From Nereocystis luetkeana (taxonomy: Eukaryota > Sar > Phaeophyceae > Laminariales > Laminariaceae), in NCBI GenBank assembly GCA_031213475.1, contig JARUPZ010000027.1, positions 4,148,569-4,212,568 of the forward strand: 64,000 nucleotides of DNA, given 5' to 3'. The notes beneath the pieces were generated by a model. That model ran no database searches and had not been told where the DNA came from. It saw nothing but the letters and a program-made list of their open reading frames with translations. Both the position numbers and the translations under genes were made by a program. The first letter of the stretch is position 1, and each line of letters begins with the position of its first letter. Positions 12,601 to 24,000 of the stretch are shown piece by piece.

Positions 12601-12850
12601 GTGCGTACGAAAGCTTATTATGTACCCTGGTAGTATTTTTCCATAAATAATAGCGAGAAATCAGACGAGAGACGAGCGGGTATCCGGTACCAGATACCTC
12701 AGCGCCCGACACTCACGAGATACTCATGTACCCACGGCGTGTGGACGATATCTCATGACGTGCTTCTCCATAAATTCTGGCGGCACTCACATACCCACTG
12801 CGTGCGTAGGAGATCTCATCAAGCACTTCTCCAATTTTTTATTCATTTTT
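9640..12850. repeat. Satellite array, ~118-132-bp unit, about 24 copies
   Basis: The core GAGAAACGAGCGGGTACC is followed by CCGGTACC, then CAGCCTCAGACGCTCACGTA, CCCACGGCGTGCGTACGA and GATCTCATGAAGTACTTCTC. Core positions include 9646, 9733, 9900, 10078, 10196, 10314, 10431, 10745, 10878, 11060, 11192, 11326, 11458, 11590, 11722, 11853, 12178, 12415 and 12665. Many sub-motifs are palindromic (GGTACC, CGTACG). The middle (11060-11860) is the most uniform, with a steady 132-bp step. The edges are decayed and irregular, as expected when a satellite is homogenised centrally. Confidence 0.9.
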
Positions 12851-12859
12851 CCGATACCT

Positions 12860-13510
12860 CAGCCACAGACAGTCGAGTACACGCCGGCGTGTGGAAACTA
12901 GCAGAGGACGAGCGGGCCAGATTCAAGTACCTCGTATCCTCCAAACAGCAGTACAAACACACGAGCAGTGACGTATACGAAACAGATTCGAGTACCTCGT
13001 ATCCTCCAAACAGCAGTACGGACAAATGAGCATTGACGCATACGAAACACGTGACATGGAGAGCCCGCCGCGGGCGAGATTCAAGAGCCTCGTATACCGC
13101 AAGTGCCTCGTATACAGCAAACAGCAGCACCGGCGGGTGAAATTTTGTAGAGGACGAGCGGGCCAGATTCGAGTCCCTCGCATCCTCTACGCAGCCGGAC
13201 GGACAAATCACCCAGTGACGCATAGATATGAAACAAGTGAAATGGAGGGCACACCGCGGGCCAGATACGTGTATCTCGTATACACCAAACAGCAGCACGT
13301 ACGAGAAAGCGGCCGCAACGGACAAGGCCACTGCTGTGCACACGCCCCCGGCTATGGGGATCATATATCCCCAAGCGGGCCAGCGACAACACCGACGGAC
13401 AAAGTTCCTCTGTGCCTCGTATACTCCGAACAACAGCAGCACGCCCGAGGAAGCAGCCGCCACGGACAAAGCCTCTCCTCGACTCAGAGCGAGAGAGTTC
13501 TCGTATGAAA
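12860..13510. repeat. Degenerate tandem repeat, period roughly 180-247 bp
   Basis: The block GAGGACGAGCGGGCCAGATT occurs at about 12905 and 13152. Between and after them recur GTACCTCGTATCCTCCAAAC and GACGCATACGAAACA, the latter with variants. A 265-codon minus-strand frame (12843-13640) is itself periodic (repeated VLLFGVYE), so I take it as a by-product of the repeat and not a gene. Confidence 0.7.
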
Positions 13511-13599
13511 TCAAGGTTTGCCCGTTTAAATCAGTACGCACAGCAGTAGTAGTACAAGAATAATGTTCGTATAAAAAGGAACAATACAAAGCAGATGAA

Positions 13600-14040
13600 A
13601 TGTAAACACACAATGATACCGCAGAGCAGTACTCGCACAACCGTGCGTACCTCGGGGGAGTGTGTCTCGGTGATCAGCCCGAGCTGGTCCTTGCCGGCCT
13701 GTGTCTGGTCGTCAGGCTGCCTCGACTCCGTCGCGTCCAAGACAACCGCCCTACCAGCGCTCGCTACTGCCGGGCCCAGCCTAGGGCGCACGATACTTGG
13801 AAACCAGGACAATACCCGCCCCCAAGGCACCCGGGATGAAGCAAGGGAGGTCTTCCAGCAGGGTCACCGAGTGCACCAACGTAGCAGACGCCCGATCGGG
13901 GTTTGGGTAGGGGAAACGCACCGCGGGCGCCGCTGGGACCGGAGCCGTCGCGTCCTCCGGAGGCGGTGGGGTCGGTGTCGACCGCGTGGTCCGAGGCATC
14001 TCGTTCTACCTCAAATGAATATTTCGTGCCCACCTCTGCT
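13600..14040 (-). pseudogene. Possible membrane-protein gene remnant
   Basis: Minus-strand reading of 13781-13999 gives a Pro/Ala-rich stretch and then a hydrophobic segment (DLPCFIPGALGAGIVLVS) that ends at a stop. A second, adjacent frame continues with a polar stretch to about 13640. The pattern faintly recalls the end of a major-facilitator transporter repeat (a helix after a YPN loop), but no family motif is certain. It is flanked by satellite on both sides. It may be an isolated exon or a relic. Confidence 0.25.
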
Positions 14041-14114
14041 CACGAGGTTTTGGGAACGAAAACGACGAGTGATCGTATGCGACCTCTCCACAATACAAAT
14101 TCAAGACATTTCTG

Positions 14115-14440
14115 ATGGTATACCTAGTCCATGATTTGTGCCAAATCATTCCTCTGTTGCCATCGCCAATTTTACCTGCAGCCAAAATGCCTGCAGCCAG
14201 TCATGGTTGTGGTTACGAGGCGCTTCGTTGCTGTCCGTAGTATACTTGTATTGTATGTGTACGCATTAATTGGAGTTGTATTGAAATTTGTGGAAGTGTG
14301 GTCATGCTTCACATGTTTGGGGTGAGCTTCGCATCAGAGACCTATTTGTAGGCAGCGGGATGCACCGCTTTGGGACGCGAGGACTAAAGCAACGCTTCTC
14401 ACCAGCATGAGTTAGAAAACAGCAGATGTACTGGTGTAGT
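14115..14440 (+). repeat. Lone copy of the ~275-bp satellite unit
   Basis: The unit resembles those of the 2600-4985 array, in the same order: a segment like GTCATGGTTGTGG, then AAATTTGTGGAAGTGTGG, GCTTCGCATCAGAGACC, and GGACGCGAGGACTAAAGCAA. It sits about 9 kb from the main array. Confidence 0.75.
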
Positions 14441-15074
14441 ACTCTTAAAGTCAGGCGACGAGAAGAGTTCGGATGCTAAGACACGGGTTGGGTGCCTCCG
14501 TGGTATCCCCCTCTCTCTCTTCAGAAGGCACAACACCACCCGGCACGAACCTCAACGCAGAAGCGGAGGGGGGGCGGGGTTTGTTTTATTGGAACTGCCG
14601 GGGATTTTAGGCCGCCATCGAGGAAGCAAATAAATGACTGTGAATAAAAAAGACGTTTGGGAATTATATGCTTTGCGGTTTACTATTACACGGTACTTGC
14701 ACGCGGGAAACCCAAGACAAGCCGCTTTCTTTCCAGCACTCTTCGAAGGACGAACGGGCACATTCTGGCTCTACCGTTGTTGTTATTGTCCGCCGGGTCA
14801 CAACATCTTGGCATGATGTAGTGCCCGCTTGTTTATCCTCGCCACCGAAAACAATAACCCGTTCCGCAGACGCAATGCGTATGCCGGTAAAGCGCCAAGC
14901 GTGCACCAGACAGGGCAGGTACTACTGTAATTACTCCAACATCAAGAGAGCTCCCAGCAAGTATTTGGCCTGTCGGCAGCAAAGCGCAGCGTTGCTCGAA
15001 AAAAGAAACAACACAATTCGAGGCCGAAAAAGTGAACGTAGCTCATAATCGATTTGCACCCGGTACACCAATCG
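14441..15074. other. Unassigned stretch
   Basis: No recognisable gene or repeat partner in this window. A plus-strand frame of 126 codons (14668-15048) has no distinguishing features. Confidence 0.35.
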
Positions 15075-15860
15075 TATCTAATTCTCAGTTTGTAGAACTG
15101 AGTCTCTGTTTTGGGAAATGCAAACTTGTCTGTCTGTCTCTCTGTCTGACTGTCTGTCTGTCCGCATGACTTATGTTTTCACACACATTCCAATGGTCGA
15201 TATATAAGCTCGTTACAGATGATGTTCGTACGACGTATTCGACCCTTACGGACCTTATATACTAAAAAATACCATACCACCAGGCAAATTTAACCATATA
15301 ATGCATCCACGACACCGTACCATGGTACCATACCGCAAACGTACCATACCATATACTGTGCTTTTCCCATACCGTCGATACATACCATACCATACCGCAA
15401 ACGTACCATACTATATACTGTGTGTTTCCCGTACCATGCCGTCAATACATACCATACCAACACATCCCATCTCCCATACCACCGTGTTTGTTCCAAAATG
15501 TATTTCAAGCCGTGTAGCACCATTATACCATGTACCAACATATGATATCACACCAAGTACACAAGAAGAGCAAGCAATATGAATTCAAGATGTTCTCCAC
15601 TACAACAAACAGCAGCAGAACGATCGATGAGTTGGATGGTGACACAACTGTATAGCGTCGTTGCTTCGCGCCCGACGCGCGATCAGCGGGCGGCGCATCT
15701 TTCCGTGGCCAGACTACAACAGCTCGCGCGAGTTTGAGCTAGAGACCAAGAGAAGCGCACTCGGCGCGCACCTCTCGGTGGATACGTACTCGTATAGACT
15801 ACAGCAGCAGTGGCACAGCAGCAACACCAGCAGCAGCAGCAGCAGCAGCAGTCGATCACA
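15075..15860 (+). repeat. Dispersed repeat S, copy 1
   Basis: It begins with a small hairpin (CTCAGTTtgtagAACTGAG) and a CTGT-rich tract. It then has a CATACC/GTACCATACC-rich stretch (15270-15540), and ends in a CAG-rich part with TTGCTTCGCGCCCGACGCGC and CACCTCTCGGTGGATACGTA. Both halves recur in reverse orientation at 38286-38640 and 36425-36800. No coding content or terminal repeats were seen, so the class is unknown. Confidence 0.7.
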
Positions 15861-16084
15861 TTGTGAAGTACAAAATAACAAGACGAGTTGACTCGGCACG
15901 TCTCTCAGCCGCCAGACCAAAGAAAGGCAGTCAGAGTTGGCTCGGACGCTTGGGTCCTACGCACAGTGCAGCGCACCCAGCGCGTCTCTTCGCGGCACCA
16001 GACCACAATAATAAGAGCATTTGGTCTCGGCGTTTGCTCGCGTCTTTGCACGCACAGTAAACCCGAGCAACAACAACACACAGT
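15820..16084. repeat. CAG microsatellite and GC-rich local repeats
   Basis: (CAG)n at about 15826-15850. It is followed by two loosely similar blocks ending GCCAGACCAAAGA and GCACCAGACCACAA, which resemble the CAG-proximal part of repeat S. Confidence 0.5.
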
Positions 16085-16450
16085 GGCCGGTAACGTGGGG
16101 CGGGCACTGGCCAGGCGTATGATAAAAAACATTTGGTTGCTGGTGCGTTCAAAATAGATGAAAAAAAATATCTACGTCCGAGTACTGTATCCGTCTCGAA
16201 TGGCAAAAAGTGTTTTTTTTTCAGGTTTGGGAGGATACCGTAGGACGCCGCCGGCAAGCTCTTGCCCCCTAGAACATGGATTCATCTAATTTCTTCGATC
16301 CCGTCATCTATACTAGTTGACCTTGCCCGTCACCAAGAGGGTTGGCCGTGGGCTGAGTCTATGTCCAGATCGAGCGTCTATCGTCGCATAAGCTGAAAGA
16401 AAACTTTTGTACTTCGCGTTTCCATTCGTATACTATGGCAGGTCTTTTAC
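16085..16450 (+). repeat. Dispersed direct repeat D, copy 1
   Basis: Near-identical blocks (CAGGTTTGGGAGGATACCGT, AGGACGCCGCCGGCAAGCTC, GGGTTGGCCGTGGGC, then ACTTCGCGTTTCCATT) recur in the same order and orientation at 27335-27840. No coding content is seen. Confidence 0.75.
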
Positions 16451-17191
16451 AACAGCAGTGGATTACTTTTTGCGGCAGAGCTGTGCTGTGTGCTGTGTCT
16501 GTGTGCTGTACGATGTGCCACACTATGAAAAAAAATGCCCAGAAAGCTATATGACTACCAAAAAATATCGCGAGTATATAGTGCTTGTTGTATGTGCTTG
16601 GTCGGAAAAGTGCGCATGTACTTATTTTAGGAAAAAACATATTTCACGCTGAGGTCGTATTTTGTCTCCCCGAATTCAGAAAATAAACAAACATTATATA
16701 TTTAGACATAGTGGTACAATACTGCTACTCGTTATTTGTGTTTGGTCCTGCAGGCGCGCCCCGCCGACGACGCCACTTGTTAAGATCGCGGGGAGCGGGA
16801 CACTTTGTATCCCTGGACAGGTCTGCTTATTAAAAGCCGGCACTCGTTGGTACTCACGTTGATGTTTGTTCGCTTAGAGATAGAGGAGTCACCTTATTCC
16901 TTTCGTGCACGAAGGAGACTGAAACCACGCTCGTGCCTCTCTGGAAAACCCTTGGTTTTCCTCCTAAGATACGATCCCAGTGCCAGAACCCAGGTAATTA
17001 CCGGGCTTTCAACCTCATACAAAGCAGTATCATAATAGAAGCTACTGCTCACACACCTTGGACGCGCGATCGCGGAAGTGGGGGTGAGATTCGTTCTATA
17101 CTATAGCTAGATGGTGCTTGCTGTAGGTACAGGTTGTAGTAATAGCAGTAGTAGCAGTAGTCGTAGTATTAATAGTACTCCGGAGTATACT
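16451..17191. other. Unassigned stretch, ending in a GTA/AGT-rich tract
   Basis: No gene recognised. The last ~60 bases are AGT/GTA-rich (17140-17185) and form the left flank of the first R repeat. GTAGTAGTAGT resumes right after the second R repeat, so the R pair appears to sit inside a trinucleotide tract. Confidence 0.4.
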
Positions 17192-18330
17192 ACAAGGCGC
17201 TTCGCTCCGCGGACGGCCTACGCCGCCCGCTACGCTCGCTCAGGAAGGGAAAAAGTACATCAAATTATTATGCGAAGCGAACAGATGTCCACGATTGAGT
17301 TTAGTGTTTTCAAGGATCGTAATTGCAAACCGGCGAATTGATAATGCCAAGAGTCCCGCCGCCATGCTAAAGGAAAAAACAGCTCCGACGTCAGCTTGGA
17401 TGCCACATATATGCTTCGCGTGGCGGATGTCGTACGTACGTACATACACCCCAGGTAGGGTACTACTGTCTGTACTTATTTTCTTCTTTCGATATGCTCT
17501 ATGTCTGTACTGTATGTACGAAGAAAGCGAAAGCACAGCACGGCACAGCAGCAAAAACAATGAGAAGGACACCGAAAACTCGGAAAGGAAAAATAAAATC
17601 CCCGTTCCCTCTCGTGTAATATTTTTCTGCCTGATTGGAACACCTTACACCCGCAGCCCGGTCGAAAAGAAGAAAATAAACAAATCGCACAGAAGAGCTT
17701 CTCTCTCAGCCTCGTACGCCGCTCGCCCCTCTCGCGACCACCTCTCTACCGATTCGGTCCGGGTATAGCTTTTATCACTCTCCGCCACAATCAGCCCCGT
17801 CGCCCGCCCCGCGTGAAGCCCGGTGCTCACCGTGGCCGTCGTTCGCCAGCTCGATAACGTTGGTGTTCAAACTGCACACTTCCCTCTTTCAACTTCAGCG
17901 TGGTCGCAAAAATAAGCACCGCTTGTATATTATCTTGCCCTCCCGAACGACCTTTATAAACTCGTACACACTCTATCAACAATCATAAATCGAAGCCAGA
18001 CAAAGCCCGTTCATGCATCCCTCGTGTCTCGAGGCACACGCGACGCCTAGGCACGAAAGCGGCGACCGCGCTTCTTGCAACCCCCCCTCTACCCGCCAGC
18101 ACCCGCTGACATCCGCGACGGTGCCAGGTCGTCCCGCGATGCGGTGCTCGGAGAACACGCACGCACACGAAACGAAAGAAGAAAAAAGGAAGAAAGGACC
18201 GAAAAAACGAAGAACTGCTGGAAAGGTCCGGCAAGTAATGAAAGGAGGCGGTTTGGAAGCGGGAGCTCTGAGAGGCCAGGGATGCACCAACCGAGCACGC
18301 TCAGGGGTTGTGATCTAAGTATGTAGTTCT
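17192..18330 (+). repeat. R repeat copy 1 (type A)
   Basis: A 1.14-kb non-coding repeat. It starts ACAAGGCGCTTCGCTCCGCG and has a GC-rich hairpin within the first 45 bases (in most copies GCGGGCGGC...GCCGCCCGC). Further in it has a GTACGTAC tract and GATTCGGTCCGGGTA, and it ends TAAGTATGTAGTTCT. It has no terminal inverted repeat, no poly(A) tail and no open frame with a domain. Six copies lie in this window. Copy 1 abuts copy 2 exactly, head to tail. Confidence 0.85.
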
Positions 18331-19474
18331 ACAAGGCGCTTCGCTCCGCGGGCGGCCTATGCCGCCCGCTACGCTCGCTCAGGAAGGGAAAAAGTACATC
18401 AAATTATTATGCGAAGCGAACAGATGTCCACGATTGAGTTTAGTGTTTTCAAGGATCGTAATTGCAAACCGGCGAATTGATAATGCCAAGAGTCCCGCCG
18501 CTATGCCTCAGGAAAAAACAGCTCCGACGTCAGCTTGGATGCCACATATATACGCTTCGCGTCGCGGATGTCGTACGTACGTACGTACATACACCCCAGG
18601 TAGGGTACTACTGTCTGTACTTATTTTCGTCTTTCGATATGCTCTATGTCTGTACTGTATGTACGAAGAAAGCGAAAGCACAGCACGGCACAGCAGCAAA
18701 AACAATGAGAAGGAAACCGAAAACTCGGAAAGGAAAAATAAAATCCCCGTTCCCTCTCGTGTAATATTTTTCTGCCTGATTGGAACAACTTACACCCGCA
18801 GCCCGGTCGAAAAGAAGAAAATAAACAAACCGCACAGAAGAGCTTCTCTCTCAGCCTCGTACGCCGCCCGCCCCTCTCGCGACCACCTCGCTACCGATTC
18901 GGTCCGGGTATAGCTTTTATCACTCTCTGCCACAATCAGCCCCGTCGCCCGCCTCGCGTGAAGCCCGGTGCTCACCGTGGCCATCGTTCGCCAGCTCGAT
19001 AACGTTGGTGTTCAAACTGCACACCTCCCTCTTTCAACTTTGGCGTGGTCTCAAAAATAAGCACTGCTTGAATATTATCTTGCCCTCCCGAACGACCTTC
19101 ATAACTCGTACATACTCTATCAACAATCATAAATCGAAGCCAGACAAAGCCCGTTCATGCATCCCTCGGGTATCGAGGCACACGCGACGCCTAGGCACGA
19201 AAGCGGCGACCGCGCTTCTTGCAACCCCCCCTCTACCCGCCAGCACCCGCTGACATCCGCGACGGTGCCAGGTCGTCCCGCGATGCGGTGCTCGGAGAAC
19301 ACGCACGCACACGAAACGAAAGAAGAAAAAAGGAAGAAAGGACCGAAAAAACAAAGAACTGCTGGAAAGGTCCGGCAAGTAATGAAAGGAGGTGGTTTTG
19401 AAGTGGGAGCTCTGAGAGGCCAGGGATGCACCAACCGAGCACGCTCAGGGGTTGTGATCTAAGTATGTAGTTCT
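18331..19474 (+). repeat. R repeat copy 2 (type A), tandem with copy 1
   Basis: Roughly 97-98% identical to copy 1 by eye over its whole length, with the same ends. Right flank GTAGTAGTAGT. The near-identity suggests a recent tandem duplication or a two-unit insertion. Confidence 0.85.
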
Positions 19475-20254
19475 GTAGTAGTAGTGCTTGTCATAGCGGC
19501 CCTGTTTGTTCAGTTTTACCTAACGAAACTCAACTCTGCGAGTACTCGTATGCAGAATGTGTACCTGCCCAAAAAGTGCATCCTCTTGTTGCGCAGCTGC
19601 TTGTTGGGGATCACGGTGCCGACTGGTCTCTCTCGTCTCTCTCACCAACTCATTGCCCTCGATGAAATGCATTCGAGCGCTGTTCTCAATTTACTTGTCT
19701 TTTTTTTTGTGACGTCGCAGTTGGAGTTGGTGCGAGTGTGGACAGGGACCACAGTCGGCACCGGCACCGACGGCACCCCAGCAGGCGGGGTTTGGCTCTC
19801 AGACAGAACGTCTGTTTTATTTTTCTTGGAAAACCAGGTCTGCGGTGGGGTTTCTTGACATGTATTGCGCTTGTACGCACGACGGTTACAAAGTAACCAG
19901 CACTATACTCGTGTTCGTACTGTAATAATAGACACATTTACGTAAGACTACGAACTGAATACCAGGGTACGTACTTACTATTTGGGTAAGTTTAGAGAAA
20001 AAAGCATCGATCCATTACACGATGCCAAAACCAGGGGATGAAGAGGGCAAAACACGTTCGAATCGAACCCTTTGATTATTAAAACGATACAAAAATCATC
20101 GAAGTTTTTTTTAGCAAACTCAGCGAGTAATAAGGGGCCCCGCGAACATGCCCACGAACCAATCTACAGATCCAGATTAAGTCTGAGGTCTGCCTGGTGT
20201 ACTCCCGGTACAATGATACTTCAGTATAATTCATAGTAGAAAAATACTGCAAGC
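19475..20254. other. Unassigned stretch
   Basis: No gene is certain. The part 19500-19720 has fewer stops on the minus strand than its surroundings but no recognisable domain. Confidence 0.3.
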
Positions 20255-20445
20255 TACTGTTAATACTACTACTGCTGTTACTACTACCACTACTATTATT
20301 ATACTACTAATATTACTACTACTGCTACTGCTACTGCTACTAATCCTACTATTGATACTACTACTGTTACTGCTACTGCTACTAATCCTACTATTGATAC
20401 TACTACTGCTTCTATGCTACTGCTACTACTACTCCTTACTCCTAT
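20255..20445. repeat. Compound (TAC/TGC) microsatellite
   Basis: Imperfect trinucleotide tract of ACT, GCT and ATT repeats. It contains a duplicated ~57-bp sub-block around CTAATCCTACTATTGATACT. Confidence 0.8.
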
Positions 20446-20749
20446 CATTTCAGGGTCGTGGTTGAGAGTCGTGGTCCCCAATCCGTTATCTTCATGTTGC
20501 ACCGAGCACCGATTTTTTTAGTGCATTTTTTCCTACACTACACGTCCATCGAACCACCGACGTGCCGTCTTACAGCATTGATGCCACAACCGATAACGAC
20601 ATTTTTATTACAGCAGCAGGGCCGTCAGCTTTCATCACTGAACCACCGTGCAGTGATTTTCATGTTGCACTGAGTACCGATCTTTTTGTTGCCACCGGCG
20701 GTACCATTGTGATGTCACGCGCAGGTTCGAGTCCTGCCGACGACGCCAG
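20446..20749. repeat. Degenerate internal duplication next to the inverted repeat
   Basis: TTCATGTTGCACCGAGCACC (20491) and a close variant (20662) mark two partial copies of a ~170-bp unit. At 20721-20737 the bases GCAGGTTCGAGTCCTGC form a perfect tRNA T-arm. No matching acceptor or anticodon arm is upstream, so no tRNA is called. Confidence 0.4.
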
Positions 20750-21015
20750 TGCTAAGTGTAAGGCAGTATGAACCTAGGGACCGACTACTACTGCTAGCAG
20801 GTTGATGCATTTGGCCCTGCTCTGGTCACTCACACGAGGTGCTTGACGATGGTATAAGCTCTTGTATTATTGCGGTTTGCCTCGCCAGATGTCTTCGGAA
20901 CGAAGGGGCGAGGCGCTCATCATAAAAGCAGGCGATATCGCCTGCCAGGTATGATGAGGGGACGATTGCTACAAACCATAACGCCGCAACAGGGGAAAGG
21001 GGATACCATACCACT
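20750..21015 (+). repeat. Left inverted repeat of the 15-kb block
   Basis: About 90% identical by eye to the reverse complement of 35791-36057. It holds two strong stem-loops. One is built on GCCTCGCC...GGGCGAGGC (about 20878-20914). The other is built on GCAGGCGATATCGCCTGC, an 18-bp perfect palindrome nested in CTCATCATA...TATGATGAG (about 20917-20958). The gypsy-like gag region starts directly after it. Confidence 0.75.
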
Positions 21016-24000
21016 ACACCTATGACGTTTCAAGCAGCTCTCGACGAAACCGACGTGGCACACCAGTTGACACGTAGTGTTAAACTCGCAGCAGCAGACA
21101 TACTCATACGATGTGACGACAAATGCTTCGACGGACTAGACTCCCAGTCTTGGGTCCCTGGGTGGGAAGTCTCGCTTCGCAAGTGCGTTCAGAGAGCCAT
21201 CACACCCGACAAACCTTCGACCTTCGACCTCACTAACACCTTCGACGATTGTTCTCGGCAGGTGAAACGGAGCCTCCTGAAAGGAGCCAGCGGCCCGGAC
21301 GCCTTTAAGCTGCTACTCCGCCTCATCAGCTCCCACGTGACCATGGCGATCGGAGTGCAGCCATGGCCAAGCTCCATTCGTTTAGGTTAGCCACCAAGAC
21401 GCCTTTCGCGGACTATTCTCGGGTTTTTCGCTTTTTGATAGCGTCCATTTCGGACAGTGACCAGGTCTTGGCCCCCGGCGTTAAGGTTGTGCTAGAGGTT
21501 GCTCGTAATAGCGATAGCGAGCAGCACCTGAGGTTTATACCGGTCTTGTACCTGGGTGATTTAGCGACGGCGTCGAGGCCTTTCAGGCCTACCGACGACA
21601 TGTGATTGGCGTTTAGTGGACTTTCCACTAACAAAACTCCCGCCATGGACGGAGAAAAACACTTCACGCTTCCACCCCTCGCGAGTCTTTCTTTGCACTC
21701 ACATGCAAGCGGTCGCACACAAGGCCGACCGGCCGCGCCGCAGCCTTTTAAAGGCTCATCAGGGTCATCTCGCAACCCAATCGTGATGAATGTCACTGCA
21801 TTAGCTCGTTCCCCTGATATTGTTTTGCCGTCCGCGGCCGAATGGCCTGCTCATTCGACTGCGTAGGACGAGGTACTTCAGGTACCCGAATCGTTCTCAA
21901 CCAATGGCCTTCCATTGTGGACGCCCTTTACCACTCCCGAAGAAAGGCGCCAAGTCTTAGGAGATCAAGGGCCACTGTCTCAACTGCCATGGCACGGATC
22001 ATTCATTTAAGACCTGCGCTGCCCCCTTCACTGTCTCAACCCCGAGCTAAGCAGGCTTGGTGATATCGGCGAAACCTACCGCCGTTGGCAGCGCCGCATG
22101 CAGTCATACCGCCGTCCTACCCACGTTGGCGGCGAAAACACACGCTCGTCGCCTTCGTCGCATCGCAACAACAATTCGTCTCGCCGCTACGGGAACAACG
22201 GCCGTAACTACAACGGGCCCTCCAACTCTGGTCAGTCTCGTCACGGTGGCGCGCAACAACAGGTAATGCTGGAGGCACTCAAAGCGGTGGCCAGACGGCC
22301 ACTTCGTTGACGGTTTTCCAACCCCAGCACGGCGTTCCTCCGGCGCCTTCTCTGGCCCCCAGGCCCCGGGTATGCGCTACGGATCTGGTGCCGACTCCAA
22401 CCCCAATGGACATCAGCCAGGGACCTTTCGCACCAATTGATTGTCCAACGGCGGCAAGTTTGCACTTCCCATCCCGCCGATAGCACTCACGGGAAGTACG
22501 TCTGACCCAGGCACTGATCATTGCCCCCCCGGCGACAGCATTGCCCCTTCACCGCCGGCACCAGGTATGCGTACCGCTCCTGGTCCCCACGAAGACGGTC
22601 CTCTGGTTGAGACCGTAGGTACTACATATTCTTCACCGTGGGCACCAGGTATGCATACCGCTCCTGGTTCCCGCGAAGACGGTCCTCTAGTTAAGACCGT
22701 AGGTACTACATTTTCATCACCACCGGCACCAGGTTTGCGTACCGCCCCTGGTCTCCGCCAAGACGGCCGCCTTTTGGCTGCCGTAGGCACTTACCCGCCG
22801 GCACCAGACCAGCTTGTCACACCTGGTCCTGGCGAAGACGACTGCATGATTGCCGCCGTAGCCTATCCGCCGCGAGCACCAGGAGTGCCCGGCACTCTTG
22901 GTCCCCGCGTAAACGACACTAGTCGTAAATTTCCGCGTGCGCCTTCCCGACTTCATATTTTGAGGCAACCACCATATCCAGCAGTAACTCCCAAGCATGT
23001 GAGGGTCGCCTTGAAGTGCGGGTACAAGAACACAGGCCGCTCGAAAACAACACGGGCGCTCCGCTCGAGGTCCTCACGCAAGACCAGTCGGAATCTCCCA
23101 CTGCGCACTATTATCGAAGACGATCGGAGTGTAGTCAGCTCTGATTTTCATCCTGACCAGAGCGTAGTGGACGATTCTTCTTTGGGCCACGGCTTTTCGT
23201 CGGAGGCCACTGAGCTGGTGGGCAACAAGTGTCCCCGACAGGACAATACATGTCCCCCATAGGGCTTAAACGCCGCTACGCCCTTGGCGCCAAACTGCGC
23301 CCCTTCTTATCCAGACGAGTTACGACGAGGTGATCTGAGAAAATAGACTCCGCGTGCCGCCCGGGCCGTGCTGACAACACCATTTGCTGTGGACCCACTT
23401 CAAATGCCTCCCCCCTACATGGCGGGGGTTTTGCCCACCCAGTCAAGGTGGACCGGTCGGGAGCCCCCTGCCCCTCCCCGAAATGTCTCGGGGACCGCAG
23501 ACACGACCGGTCCAGGCGAATGTGCCTCCCTCCCCGGCCTCGATGACGAGGCCCTGGCAAGGCAGGAAGCAGGCTGGGACCCGTCTTCCAGAGAGAGAGA
23601 CCCCCAACTGCTTTTCCGGGGATGTCTCTGACCCCCCCCCGCTTCTTCTCGCAAGACGATGGATACCGACGCGTTTGATCCTACCCAAGAGTACTGCAAG
23701 CGCGACATCGTGTTCTTCTGGCAGTCCCCCTCTTGCTTTTCGAAATGGACGCCTTCCCGTGTTACGGTTGAAGGCATCTCTTACCCCTGCGGCGAAACGG
23801 ACGCGGATTTCCTCGGCCACACCATCTCTCCAGCCGTCGTTATGCCGAACGCGCAGAAAGTGGAAGCACTGACGAAAATGCTCATGCCGAAAGACCTGAA
23901 ACAGCTACGCTCTCTTTTGGGCGCACTTTCCTACTACAGGAAATTCCTTCACGATATGGTGAAGCGCATTCGGTCCATCACTTCCCTTGTGAAACAAGGC

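Noticed and set aside
9640-12850. CRISPR-like or gene-array look of evenly spaced repeats
   Set aside because: Whole units are repeated, with no unique spacers and no coding content; a satellite.
12843-13640. 265-codon minus-strand frame
   Set aside because: The protein is periodic with the underlying DNA repeat and Cys/Leu/Val-rich without a domain; an artefact of the tandem repeat.
15290-15560. Frames rich in Tyr/His/Pro or Met/Val/Trp/Tyr
   Set aside because: They translate the CATACC/GTATGG low-complexity part of repeat S.
17250-19470. Repeated frames of 80-180 codons in the R repeats
   Set aside because: Present on both strands, no domain, and frames are not kept between R copies; R appears non-coding.
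20721-20744. tRNA gene suggested by a perfect T-arm
   Set aside because: No acceptor partner, D-arm or anticodon arm upstream.
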